In this document: one piece after another, positions 12,323-24,717 of the stretch | Position numbering within the stretch: position 1 is the first letter of the stretch | Layout of the letters: every line of letters starts with the position of its first letter | Assembly: GCA_026874595.1 (NCBI GenBank) | Contig: CM049316.1 | Location: 54,693,676 to 54,757,675 of the forward strand | Origin: Sipunculus nudus | Lineage: Eukaryota; Annelida; Sipuncula; Golfingiida; Sipunculidae | Length of the DNA: 64,000 nt | Direction: 5' to 3' | Made by a program: the position numbers and the translations under genes | The notes under the pieces: model-generated | Told to the model about the DNA's origin: nothing | The model's input: the letters and a program-made list of their open reading frames with translations, nothing else | Databases searched by the model: none

Positions 12323-14674
12323 TTTAGCTCAGCTGACTATATATATAAGTCTTCTGAGCTATAGTCGTGGTCCATTGTCCGTCGTCCGTCCGTCTTGCCG
12401 TCCGTCTGTCGTGCCGTCCGTCCGTCCGTCCGTCCGGATGTCCGTCCGTAAGACTGGCACGTTTCGTCACCATTGGACCTACGAATCTGAAATTCGGCAT
12501 ACAGTTAGATGTCCCCTAAATCTCCTACTATGCCGAAAATTGGGTCAATAGGACTTCGTTCCTTCGAGATATTAAGGAAAACCCTCAATTTTTTATTAGA
12601 AATCTATTTTCACACTTCAGGACTGCCTTATATCAAAACCACTCATCTGGTTTTCTTCATATTTATCATAAATATTCCTCTATATAGTTCCTATGTACAT
12701 GCCAGAAATTAATTCAGTATTATTTAATTTAAAAAAGTTATGGTCCTAAACATAATGGACTTTGTAAAAAAATCAGGAAAGATATTTGGTCACTTAAGAC
12801 CAAAAGTGTTAAAGGTAGGGACTTTTTTCAATAATACAACTTTAATTAATCAAAATTTAATTGTATACCAATAATAGATCAAATCTGTTAAATTTTTTTA
12901 AATATTGGCAAAAATATAAAATTGGTACCTTAAATTTTGCCCAACTTTGGCCACGGCACGTTTTTTTTCTGTAAGTACTGAGGATTTAATTTTCACAGCA
13001 TGTACATATAAGGATTTAATTTGTTGAAATCTGAAATTTGAAAATAAAAGCTGCAAAATTAGGCTAGTTATTGATTTTTTTTTTTGAGGCTCTTGTTGTA
13101 TTCCCTTACATTGTCAAGCAGTCCACTTTGGTGACTGTAGGTCATTCAGTGCACATCTCTTTGCTCCCTAGGCTGTTTGCATGATGTTAGATGTCCCAAA
13201 GATCTCCTACCAGGCTGAAAACTGGGTCTTTGCGACTTTGTTCCTTTGAGAAATTAAGGAAAAACCTCAATTTTTTATTAAAAACATATTTTCACATTTC
13301 AGCACTGCCTAATATCATAACCACTCATCTGTTTTTCCTTATATTTACCATAAATATTCCTCTATATAGTTCCTATGTACATGCCAGAAATAAGGTCAGT
13401 ATTATATAATTTAAAAAAGTTATGGGTTCAAACATAATGCATTTTGTAAACAATCAGGAAAGATATTTGATCGCTTAACATAAAACATGTTAAAGCTAAG
13501 GATTTTTTTCCAGTAATATAACTTTAATTAATCAAAATTAAATTGTATACCCAAAATTAGATCAAAATCTTTTAAATTTTTTAAAATATTAGCAAAAAAA
13601 AAATGATACCTTAAATTTTGCCCAACTTTGGCCAAGGCACGTTTTTTTCCTATAAGTACTGTGGATTTAATTTTCACAGCATGAGCACATAAGGATTTAA
13701 TCTGTTAAAATCTGAAATTTGAAAATAAAAGCTGCAAAATTAAGCTAGTTATTGATTTTTTAGGCTCTTGTTGTATTATCTTACATTGTCAAGCAGTCCG
13801 CTTTGGTGACTGTAGGTCTTTCGGTGCAGCTCTCTATGCTGTTGGCATAATTTTATGCAATCCCATCACTAGGGCAAGCCTTCTCTCCACTGAGTTGAGC
13901 TTGATCAGGCTGTCTGCAGTTAATACCATACCACAGGGAGCCTTTTTCTCTGGCACCCCCCCCCCCCCCCATTCTGTTGACAGACCTATGAACTAGATGA
14001 ATCTTAAAATTAACATTTTTTTTTAGCAACGAGCAGTAACAACGGTGACACCCCCCCCCCCTTCAATACACAGGACTAATAAATAAGATGAATCTTATAA
14101 TTTTAATGTTAAATAAATTCTTTTTGATGAGACTTGGACAATTTTAATTTTTTTTAAAGAAAAAAATTTCAGGAATTTAATCCTAATATTCAAATGTGAT
14201 AAAATGTTAGGATCTAATGTAAGTGCTAACTGACAAGATTTAAGAAGATATAAATACTTTGTAGCATTTCATTCATATCCCTTAAAGTTGGCGGGACCTA
14301 GGTGTGAATAACACTATTAACTTAGTATTAAAATTAGGAAAATTGGTCAAATTTTGTGGGATTAATTTTTAACTCATATGGCCATATATTTAACTTTTGA
14401 TAACTTAATTACCTTCACATATTACTTGTTTATGAAATGTTACTTTTATATAACACTTATACCGTAGGCCTATTTGTTGCCTTTGTGCATCACTAAATGG
14501 TTCAGCTCATGTCTATTATTCTATAATTTACTGAGTTTCATTTTTAGCAGGGCCATTTTCTCATAGCTTTTCTAATGATTATATACATGAAAAACTAAAA
14601 GAAATAAAAATATTTTGCAGTTACTAATATTTTCCAAAACTGAGCTGAGCGATGTGACCCATGGGTCCCTTGTT
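12323..14674 (+). mobile_element. Pearl/HINE-like non-autonomous element (H1)
   Basis: The left end has TAGCTCAG at 12325-12332 facing CTGAGCTA at 12354-12361, followed by a GTCCGTCC microsatellite (about 12377-12447). The interior contains two diverged copies of a unit of about 680 bp (from about 12510 and 13185); both hold the AATTTTTTATTA block and the later 'CCCAACTTTGGCCA' block. The right end has AGCTGAGC (14643-14650), complementary to GCTCAGCT at 12327-12334, then the palindrome GACCCATGGGTC (14656-14667) and CCTTGTT. Subterminal inverted repeats, GTCY microsatellite and 3' stem-loop are the known HINE/pearl layout. No transposase frame is present, as expected for a non-autonomous copy. 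Confidence 0.75.
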
Positions 14675-15266
14675 GTTTTTGCTGCAAACCTGTATGGTCA
14701 CTTTGCTTTTCCGAATTCAGATTTTAGATGCATTATGCAGAGATTATTGCAGTTCTCAGCTTATGAGTGTGTGCGTTCGCATGTTTTACCTGTTAGTCAT
14801 TATTCGACCCATTGACCAACAAATCTTTCATAACAGAACGCCTGAATGTGCGAGTGTTTGCTCATGTCAGACCAGTTACAGTGTTTAATACCAGTATCGG
14901 CTTGGTGAACGCTCAATTTGTTAATTATGCATGCAGTCAGGTACGCCAACTAATTTCGTCTTGTTGTATATCTGCAGCACCAAACCATGCATGGTACACT
15001 TATATACAACGTGTTAACCTACAGGAGGTAAAAAGCATACAGAAGCCAGGACTAAGTTAAAATTCTAAGCGGTAGAAAGTGTCCGATTTTTTATTTATAC
15101 CCTTGTTTGCCCAGGGCAGAAATTAAGGTAATCAACGTTTGTGTTCAAAACCGTAACAAACACTAAAAATAAATTGCGATCAACAGCCGAGTAAAATTTG
15201 CAAATTAATACAAGTATCAATGAGCACAACAGTTAAAGGTTGTGAATTAGGCCAACTACCAACATG

Positions 15267-15324
<58 letters not shown>

Positions 15325-16990
15325 TAAGTTACAAAATTTGCATCCATATTCACCCAAAATATCGATATCTCATTTAACTGCAACATTTGTCTCTTTGAAT
15401 GGGAAAACCCTCATCATAATGAATAATTATAGACCATTGAGTATAACTTAATTATCTCAAATGTCAAACATAACCAAAATAGCAGTGTTAATTCAATTAA
15501 CTATGGGAACAGCCTTATCTGTAGAAGCACAATTTCCTGAATATCGAGTTAACCATGGATGTAAAATAACTAATTGTAACTTTGACATGCAGGATATATC
15601 CCATGACATTTCAGGAACTAGAGTATATTTGAGCTTTGTACAATGTGCTTGATCCCTGTATATTTGACACTGTAGACTATACATGGTCACATTCTGAAAA
15701 CACTTTGCATGGAATATAACAAATAAAACAGAGAATTGGATGGAAAGCTATACTTTAAACCCGGTGGAGTGAAAGTGAAAGTTGATCATGAATATTCATA
15801 AAACAAAAAGCAAACTGTTCCGTATACCTATAGTATATCTATCGAACTTATATGGAAGCTGCGTAGGCTATATATATAGACCTATATATTCAAATCATTT
15901 TAAAAGGTTTTTTAAAAATCCTAACCCCAAATTCTGCCCCAGGTTGAAATATTTTAATCACTTGTAGTCTTACTTTATTCAAGAAACAATACATATTCAT
16001 GCAGCGAAGTTTTGACCCTTAATTGACACCATAAATAAAATTTGTTTTATCCTAAATGTTGCAGCCCTGTCTATATGTACCGGGGTAAAAAGGTTTTATA
16101 GATCGATGTATACATGTTTATGCTTCTTTGTGTGGGTTTCAGTTAGACTTTGGAGAAATCGTGTTACATTAAATAAAATATGTAAAGTTTTATTCTAATA
16201 TGCATTAAGGTTTACGGGCCTAGAATGTTAAGAATGTTTGTCCATTTTCTACACAGGTTTAGAGTGGAATTCGCCAGCCCCCCTCCCCCATCATTATTTT
16301 CCGCGTACAACCCAGTACATTTATAAAGTTAACATTTGATATAACCAGCTGTATATAGACTTACAAGCAAAATGAAACGGGGGCAAGCAATAACAGATAA
16401 TGGACATTAATCAAGTCTATCCGTGAGCCTTTGAACTGAGATAACATGACTAAGTTACTATATGGTGCCTCGATCGTGTCCGGTTTAATTGTCACGTGGG
16501 CTATATATATATATATGCTGCATGTATCAATATATAACCATGCATGCATTGATGTACATGGTACATGGTCAGTGTTTACGACTGGCGGTCTGAAATCAAC
16601 ATTGGAATACAACAAGTATTCAAATCAGAAAGTTGGATAAACGATTAACAACAGAATTATTTACTTAGAAAACTAAATATACAACTGAATGCTGGGATAC
16701 GAGCGCAGACGAAATTTTGCAGTTTCCAGGTTATACATATATGTCGCACAACATGAGGTCACGAAACGGTGTTTGTAATTTGGGTCTCAGCGGTTGGGAT
16801 TGAGTTAAGCTGGTGTGAGAAAGGTTTCTCATGGTTTAAAGGGAAATATAACAAGAGTATACCGGGATCAACAGGGGGACAGTTTGGTAACCACACGGTA
16901 AGTCTTCTACGAAACCTTTACACCACAAACGAACATGCTTTAATTGTTACATACATATAGACACTCTCAATAAAACTGCTCGCCGATAAC

Positions 16991-17022
<32 letters not shown>

Positions 17023-18488
17023 TATCAGTTAGACCTATCATTCATGTTAGTGCATGTGACTGCGTTTTTAAAAATGTAAAATCCGTGAGCTATTAAGTGA
17101 ATTGCGTTAAATATCTAACATGGTCCTTGTACTGTTGTCCTTTAAAGAGGACTGATATGGATATAATTTGTTAAGGAATGTCAACTCGTGACCACGACAA
17201 GTTTTGCTTGCTGCATGCTTCAGGCGATGGTTCCATATGTAGTGTCTATAGCTTATCATAAATGGGACAGGTTTATTAATTTACTGTACTTTGAATCAAC
17301 ATAGCGATATACCATTATATCTATATAGCTATTGCTAAATATTTTGGCTGTTTAGGTTTCGAAATAGGGTATAATGGCTGTTTTGAGTCAACGAATGTGG
17401 AAGAGTTATTCGAAATACTGACCAATTAGTAACTGGGGGAGAAAAATCCCAAGTACCTATTATCGCCAAGCTGTTTATTGAACTTAAACTGATGATTTAA
17501 ATCAAACATTATTACGTCACAAACCTAATGACTTTACATAAACTGCAGTTTAAGTTCCATTTGTTTGATATAAAAAAAATTATATACTTCTGCATATGTA
17601 TATATGTTCTTATAATTGTGATGTGCAGTGTACATTAAGTATATACGTTCAGGTTTTATTTTGGTCTTGACGTAACAAGAACAATAACATACATGTGTAT
17701 ACATGTATATGTATATGCATGCCAGCTAAACTCGGACGCTTTCCATGGTCTTCAAACCCAAATCCAATCAAGGCCTTGCACCTAATTGTATAGATTAATA
17801 ACTATACATTCATGAGAACGTATTTTGTTTGTCGATCATAACCTGGCTTAGGCAGATCGTATTTATAATAGACCTTGTCGTAATCTGGATTGATTAACAA
17901 TGCTCTCTATAGGGAAAGTAAACGAAGCTTGTTCCCCCCGGAATGATTTTGTACAGGCCCGTCCGTCTGGATTAATCTCTAGCTCAACGAACAATTCGGT
18001 GAATCCACTCATTGAACACTGTGTACGGTCATAATTAAGATCGTATGTTTACACAGTTTGCCCATGCTGCGGTTAAATGAACCTTAATAACCTTATATTT
18101 TTTTTCTTTACAATACTGGAACGGAGGCGAATGCATGAGCTGTATGTCATGGGCCCCCTTCATGTACTCGATTATTATGGACTGAATCTTTTGGGATTTA
18201 ACCAATTAAGATACTATAATAATCATTAAAAAAGACAAGACAACGATTATGCATATATATATATAGTGCATAAAATCTATTATCAATTATCCAATTTTAC
18301 AACCGTGAGACTTATACGAAGAGTACTTTAAAGACGATTATATGTGCATGCATTCTTAAACATTCTTGTGTAGTTAAAGGAAAAGTCAGACAGATCCAGA
18401 ATTTTTAAAGGGGTTGAATCGCAAAGACTATATAAAATAACAGTTTACACTTAAACCCTGATTAAATTTCTTTGTACATTATATACTA

Positions 18489-18489
<1 letters not shown>
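14675..18489. other. Unassigned AT-rich region with microsatellites
   Basis: No supported gene. (TA)n tracts occupy about 15271-15322 and 16991-17013. Short open frames near 14615-15060, 15461-15690 and 16446-16640 lack flanking exons and recognisable domains. Confidence 0.4.
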
Positions 18490-18560
<71 letters not shown>

Positions 18561-18576
18561 TAGAGAGAGAGAGAGC
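18490..18576. repeat. TA then GA compound microsatellite
   Basis: About 46 bp of pure TA (18491-18536) pass directly into about 38 bp of GA. The long Ser-Leu and Tyr-Ile frame on the minus strand is a translation of this tract. Confidence 0.95.
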
Positions 18577-19782
18577 GAGCAAGCCGAGGTAGAACCGAAT
18601 CGCTTTATATTTAGCAAAGCGGCCACTTTCATGTTAATTGCTTTGTGACACACATTGTATCCCTTTAAATGTTTACCTTTCAACCTTAGCCTTCGGCCGT
18701 ATACCATTATCTAAGTATTTAGACAGGTAAGCGGATTTGTTGGTACTTTACAAACACCACGGGTGCTATAGGTGAGACAACGTTGTCGCTAGCCTATATA
18801 TTCATTTGCTTATTCCGTTCACGTAATAAATATTAAACAAGAGCTCGTACATAAGGCTCCCAAAGTGGGACTTAGCGGTTCATAGTGTTAACCCGTGTGC
18901 CGGTGATGTGACGTATCCTAGCAACGCACGAGTCAAGTGCACTCCGCCGGGTTTAAACCTTACCTGATAAGAGAACCCAGTCACAGTGTAAACTGAGCTT
19001 TCTTGGGGAAGTATACAGACCTTTAAGGTATGGTGAGGTATTTTCCTTTCTGTCAAGTAATTGCTGAAAACCTGTCTTGTACTCACTTGATCATTCGGTA
19101 GAGAATGGTTTATTTGTTTATTTATAAATAAATTAATCTTCAGTCCAGATGAAATTTCTCATTGATATTTGAAAGAAGGAAGTGGATATCGAGAGGTTCA
19201 TGGAACCTATAAATATATGACGTAATGACAATATATCAGGCTATGTAAATTTGTAGTTAGTCCCTATTTGTGCAGTTGTTAGGAAAATATGCAGTTGTAA
19301 ATTTAATTTTTCATCTATGAGTAAATTATTTAATTTCATAAAGCACTCATGTAAAGGCTATACACTATATAATTGACTTTGGTATAAATTTACAAACATT
19401 TATATTTCTGTAACAAATATAAATATAGTTTGTCATATTTTCATTAATAATCTTAATAGTATATAAATGAGTTTTATATATAAACTTGAGATCAATTATT
19501 ATTGACCGGTTCAACCTTTTAATTTAAAGGCCCAGGTCTCTAATGGGCCTGATCCCTTTGCCTACAATTGCTTTTTGAAATTTTGTTACGGGTTTAAAAT
19601 GAACCTTCTCAAAATGTATTGATGTTAATGGCTGCATAAAATAGTGTGCTATTTAAAAATTAAAAAAAAATAAATGTCGAAATATCATATGGAAATTAAT
19701 GAAAATTTTTAAGAAACGCATAACAATGTAACCGATTTAAAATAAGGATATTAACCACTTCCACAGTATATATATATGTGTG

Positions 19783-19813
<31 letters not shown>

Positions 19814-20419
19814 GTATATATATATATATACATATATGGATCAATAAGATAATTTAGTTTTCGTCTAGGTTTACAAAAAATTATTTTCCTACAACCTGCC
19901 ATTATGAGTCATCTCCCTATACTTATTAAGATAAATTGACGCCACTGATACAATAAACCTACCAATAAAAGGGAACCCGAACGGTTGGACGTAAAGGGCT
20001 TAAACGTTAAAAACAGTCAAGAATTTATTTGTTGTATAAAGTTACTGATGGAATTGAACACGTTCATGTACAAAATTTAATTAAAATTACACTTTTATTG
20101 AGAAAATGAAACACAAAGAATACTTAAGCGTATCGTCGATACGTATATAGGGAATCGCTTTAACTGTATAATTAACAACACGCACGTATAGTATTATACG
20201 GTATATCACCGATACCAAGCCCTATAGTGAACTTCTTCGAACATTTTTATTTATTCAATTCTTCCTTATCAAAGGAAAAAACATATGAACAGTTTTTCTA
20301 TTCATGCGTAAGGTTCAGCAGTGTCCTGCTTCCATTGTATATATATATACAGAGAAGAAAACAGGGTTTTGTTTCTCATGAGCAGATGCCATCATATTTG
20401 GAGCCCGAGTACCTGCCAA
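18577..20419. other. Unassigned region
   Basis: AT-rich, without a supported gene. A TATG/TA microsatellite lies at about 19776-19832. Nothing else repeats recognisably here. Confidence 0.35.
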
Positions 20420-20585
20420 CGTCTCCCAGCCCAGGGTAGGGGTGGGTATTATTTTACAAATTTGGGAAATCCGATACCCTTACCCCCTAAATTTATGTAC
20501 CCGCATATAAAACCTTTGAAAATTTTTTTTTTCGAAATTTTCTTTCAAGTGTAACCCCCCTGAACACCCCCTCTGAATTTGCATA
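20420..20585 (-). repeat. Diverged repeat, inverted partner of 23950-24100
   Basis: Reverse-complemented, this stretch carries TTCAGAGGG, CAGGGGGGTTACACT and CCCACCCCTACC in the same order as 23950-24100. The two copies are inverted and about 3.4 kb apart, with substantial divergence. No coding potential is evident. Confidence 0.55.
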
Positions 20586-22658
20586 AAATATAAAAAATAC
20601 ATTTTTTCAGTCTTTTTCATAGATTCTTCAACTCCTTTATAAATTGGGCTTTAAAACCGTTGGAAGTTATGCCAAATGTACTGGTATGATCATATTAACT
20701 GATATTGATGTATTATTACCATAGTTCATTGATATATTTAGTGTATGGCCATAGCTTTGTCTCAAAATGTGAATAAATCATACAAATCAGCAAATGATGC
20801 ATATATAGCCATAAAGTCATATGTGACATTGATATTATCAAAACATAAACTGCTATACTGCTTTATAAAAGCTGGTCTATAACTTTGAGTCTGAAAAATA
20901 TGTTCAACCTTCTGCTGTTAAATATTTTTGGGCTATTTTAAGTGGGAAATGCTGACAGAAGAGTAATGGGCTAAACAAAATCTACATTTGCCTAACATAT
21001 TACAATTACTGCCTTCGTGTAAAGATTTATCATGAAGACATGGTTTTGTTAGTCCACACTTTGGTTCTATATATATAGCCTAGTCTTGCAGTGAATGTGT
21101 TTACAACAGTATAGCAAAATATTTCAAACAGAAAAATACACAAAATATATACCGTTTGTAAATATCTTCTTTAAGTGCTACAGATAAAGACTCACAGGTT
21201 CAGGGCGCCCTTTTGGAACATTTCTTTAATGTATGGATTGATGCCCATACTTTTGCAGATGGAAGCACCTTTTCAGTTATAACTATAAAATAAATTGACA
21301 ACATCTCCCTCACAAAATCCCATAAAAATCTTATTAGTGAGAAGGTTTCTATCTGTATGGTTATTTGTTTCTTTCAGCTGAAAAAAGTATCGCCAAGAAA
21401 TATGGTAACATCAAGAAAAAGGTCAAAAGTACAAGATGATTCTTGAGGGAAATCATGCCTCCAAACAAGTCCTGCATGGTGAACCCTGAAGGAAACCCTA
21501 AATTAAGTAATAATGACCTATAATCTTTGAGCTATGTGATTGTAAACCCCTTGACAGCCAGTCGCATCTGAGTCTTAATCCTTGCTGCACTAAAATTGAT
21601 TAAAGGGTCATAAATTAAAAATAACAGATATCATATAGATATACATTCCTGTTATCAATCCTGTTATGCACAATAATCTTTTCATTTGAAGTTAATTAAG
21701 ATTCCATTTTCAATAATTAATTCATACATTTCTTTGAAATTAGCTATGCTTATCCATCATGGTTAATTTATCTTTTGTACATGAGCCACCTATAATTAAT
21801 ATTTTTTTGTAGTGAGTTTTTTAGATTTATGTAGAGATTCACATTTACATTCAACTGACATTTATGACTCTGCAGTTATTTGTCTGACTTTGAAAACAAA
21901 ATTCCTTCGGCATACCCATTTTCTAGTCATTATTCAAAGTTTCAACAAAATTAGGCAAAATAATGCTTATAAAAGGGACTATCAGATGTGAAACTTCCCT
22001 TTTCATGGTCTTTCTCAAGTAAAATTCATGTTTTCTCAATAATTTTTGCATGGATTTTCTTATTATTTGTTAAACATGTTAATCTTGGATATATTTTTAG
22101 AGATGGTGCTAGGTTCATTAAAAACATCTGAAAATTTAGTGTCTTTGAACCTTTTTTTTAATAAAGTTTAATGGTTCATTTATGAGTGCCTTCCAAACTT
22201 TAGCAATATTATGAAGCATTTATTGATAAAGATGTTTCAGTTAAACGTACATCATGTGTTTTTATTTTGTGAGTTAGATTAAAACTCATGCAATAACAAA
22301 CACATAAATTGCTTTTTGAACAATTAAACTAGAGTCATGCACTTTTATTTTTTTATAGAGCCTGGTCCTTTCTTCAAAAGTGTCCATATATTTTATACCG
22401 TAGTTCTTAGATTGAACTTTTGAGTTTGAGAGTTGCTGTATATCTTCCTTTCATTCATCATAAATGTATCAAGCTTTTGTGAATTTCGAACAACAATGAT
22501 AACATATCCATATCCCAAGAGTAAATATCAGGGAACCACAACTTTTGAGAGGTGTGTACATGAAGGTTAGTCTAAATAAAATATTCTCACAAATATTTTC
22601 AGCCATTTTAAAAAGAATCCCCACATATTGGAGGGATAAGCACAGAAAGTTTTTGGTT
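20586..22658. other. Unassigned AT-rich region; one weak exon candidate
   Basis: Mostly featureless AT-rich DNA. At 21378-21439 a good acceptor (TTTGTTTCTTTCAG) is followed by an open frame that reads EKSIAKKYGNIKKKVKSTR and then TGA. This resembles a Lys-rich terminal exon of a plus-strand gene, but I found no upstream exon to join it to. Confidence 0.25.
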
Positions 22659-22980
22659 AACACGCCTCACAACGTCTTTACTGTGGGTAACACGCCTCAC
22701 AACGTCTTAACTGTGGGTAACACGCCTCACAACGTCTTTACTGTGGGTAACACGCCTCACAACGTCTTTACTGTGGGTAACACGCCTCACAACGTCTTTA
22801 CTGTGGTTTACACCCCTCACAACGTCTTTACTGTGGGTAACACGCCTCACAACGTCTTTACTGTGGGTAACACGCCTCACAACGACTTTACTGTGGGTAA
22901 CACGCCTCACAACGACTTTACTGTGGGTAACACGCCTCACAACGTCTTTACTCTGGGTAACACGCTTACTACGTCTTTAC
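22659..22980 (+). repeat. 30-bp minisatellite, about 10.7 copies
   Basis: Tandem copies of a 30-bp unit containing AACACGCCTCACAACGTCTT and TACTGTGGGT. Copies are nearly identical, with single-base variants (GTCTTTA to GACTTTA, GGGTAA to GTTTAC) and a shortened last unit. The period is a multiple of three, so both strands stay open (NTPHNVFTVG on plus). Uniform copies without spacers exclude CRISPR. A recent local amplification is the simplest reading. Confidence 0.95.
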
Positions 22981-23298
22981 TCTGTAATGGTTGTTATTGT
23001 TGATCGAAAGGAATTCTGGTATTTTTTTACCAAAATATGTTTAAATTATGCTTTTATTCGATGCGAATTTCAAGTATTAAACTCAAATCTCGATATTAAT
23101 TGCATATGATTACTTGCAAATATTGATTTTTTATTACATTTGCCAAAATATATCCAAAAATATATATATTTTCCTTAATAAAAGCAAATATAGAGAAATA
23201 TCTAGTAAAACAAAATAATATTAGTTATATAGAGGCATATCTTCCCAAAATATTTTAAGTATGGTGGTTAAATTTACATTTCCGTAAATAAAGAAAAA

Positions 23299-23470
23299 CT
23301 AGAGGTTTGCAATCACTCTTAGCGATCACTTGAATCCCCGTTGACGCTCCCAACTGAGCGATAATTGGGAATCAGATATGGAGTCTATGACCATGGAAAT
23401 CAGGTCAAGGTCCAAAGTAAATGTCAGGTGCAACCCTGTCACCTCACACTAATATTATGCAAAAGGTCAC
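23299..23470 (-). mobile_element. 3' end of an element with CTAGTT terminus
   Basis: On the minus strand the sequence ends with a stem (AGCGAT at 23321-23326 facing ATCACT at 23312-23317, one G-U type mismatch) and then CTAGTT at about 23299. Three other elements in the window end in the same way (50443, 58491, 61652). The body to the right is not repetitive within the window, so the extent is a guess. Confidence 0.45.
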
Positions 23471-23702
23471 TTTTTGAAAATCAGCCATATGTGAAATCTA
23501 GCACAAACATGTCATAAGACAGAAAAAAAAACAGGTAAGATAACCCCCCAAAAAAGGGGAATAAATTATTTAATGGTTTTGTACGCTGGGGAACCTGACG
23601 AAGTCCATACCCATACAATGGAACCAAAATATTGGATAGTAATAAACTTATCAACCCTTGTAAGCCTTGTATCCTTAAAGGAGTTGGCTTTATGATGATT
23701 TA

Positions 23703-23921
23703 CAGGAGCGGATCCAGGATTTAGGAAAAGGGGGGGGGGGGGGGGTCCGTCCCAGGAGGACTAATGAAAATCCTAAAAAAAAAGGTCATCAGGTCCGGGA
23801 AAGGGGGGGGGGGGGTCCAGGCCGCAAAATGTCGTCGAAAACACTTTAAAAAGGTTGCTTCGGGTGAAAAGGGGGGGGGGGGGGTCCGGACCCCCTGGAC
23901 CCCCCTCTGGATCCGCTTCTG
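23703..23921. mobile_element. 219-bp DNA transposon (hAT-like MITE) with G tracts
   Basis: The termini CAGGAGCGGATCCAG (23703-23717) and CTGGATCCGCTTCTG (23907-23921) are inverted repeats matching at 14 of 15 positions. ATTTA directly flanks both sides, a possible target duplication; hAT elements usually make 8 bp, so class is uncertain. The interior contains three G homopolymer tracts of about 10-16 bp near 23731, 23804 and 23871. Pro- and Gly-rich frames here are translations of these tracts. Confidence 0.7.
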
Positions 23922-23949
23922 ATTTATTTTCACGTTTTTCACGACTTCT

Positions 23950-24100
23950 CAGCTTTCAGAGGGCATGTACAGGGGGTTACACTACTTTAAAAATTAAAAA
24001 AAAAATATTTTCCCCCACATATTTCCACCAGGTTCATATTTTAAGGGGGTTAACTCATGAAGTAAGTATTAACACCCACCCCTACCTAGGACCTCCAATT
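23950..24100 (+). repeat. Diverged repeat, partner of 20420-20585
   Basis: Contains TTCAGAGGGCATGTACAGGG, a GGGGGTTACACT block and CACCCACCCCTACC, matching the reverse complement of 20420-20585 in order and spacing. It lies just right of the 219-bp transposon. Confidence 0.55.
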
Positions 24101-24688
24101 ACCTTAATCGAGCATTATCCCCGTAAATATAGAAATATATGGATGCTATCTTAATATGGAGTACATGACAAAACTGTGCATGAATATCCTCAACTTATTA
24201 ATTGTAAAAGTTAAAGTGTTGATAATTTAATTATCTTATTGCTGGGGAATTAATATGAAAAATGAAAATTTATTAAGAATAAATGGAAAAAGAAATTGAT
24301 AAAATGAAAGATGTTTCAGCTCAACGGGGGGGGGGGGGGGGGCTGGGCGCCGCGGGCATTGTTTTGAATCCTGCATTATCTACTTTTCCTTCAACTGAAA
24401 TCGTAAGTATATAGTGTAAATTTATTTATTGAAATACGCAATTATGAAACTGATAGTACAGCAGCTGTTAATAGGCAATAAATCCTCCGAACAAGCCTTG
24501 CTGGCTGAATTGGTCCATCCAAAAGCGCGCGCGGGCACCTGCTTGGGTAGTTCAATTCGTACCCGTTAGGAGGCGCTACTGCTGGTGGTCATGGTGAATG
24601 TAAATAATCCAGCTCCAGAAGTCTGATCAATGTGAGACAAGTCGATATATGTCCATCAGCGGAAAGGGTTCAACTTACAAAAATCAAC
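24101..24688 (+). other. Upstream region of the EF-hand gene
   Basis: A G homopolymer of about 17 lies at 24326-24342. The stretch at 24520-24600 is GC-richer than its surroundings and may hold the transcription start. If transcribed, ATG at 24591 opens a 12-codon upstream frame ending TGA at 24626, before the main ATG. No TATA box can be assigned with confidence. Confidence 0.3.
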
Positions 24689-24717
24689 ATGCCGTCCAGG
24701 AGTTCAAGTGGCAGAAA
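24689..24717 (+). CDS. EF-hand gene, coding exon 1
   Basis: ATG with A at -3 opens MPSRSSSGR and stops in phase 2 at AA|GTCAGT. The first base of exon 2 completes a Lys codon. The short length makes this the least certain exon; an alternative first exon further upstream cannot be excluded. Confidence 0.6.

Noticed and set aside
14615-15060. Overlapping frames just right of the H1 element
   Set aside because: The first includes the element terminus; none has an acceptor, donor or recognisable domain.
18486-18707. Frame of Ser-Leu and Ile-Tyr repeats
   Set aside because: A direct translation of the GA and TA microsatellites.
22659-22980. CRISPR-like array of 30-bp repeats
   Set aside because: Units abut directly with no unique spacers, and the genome is animal.
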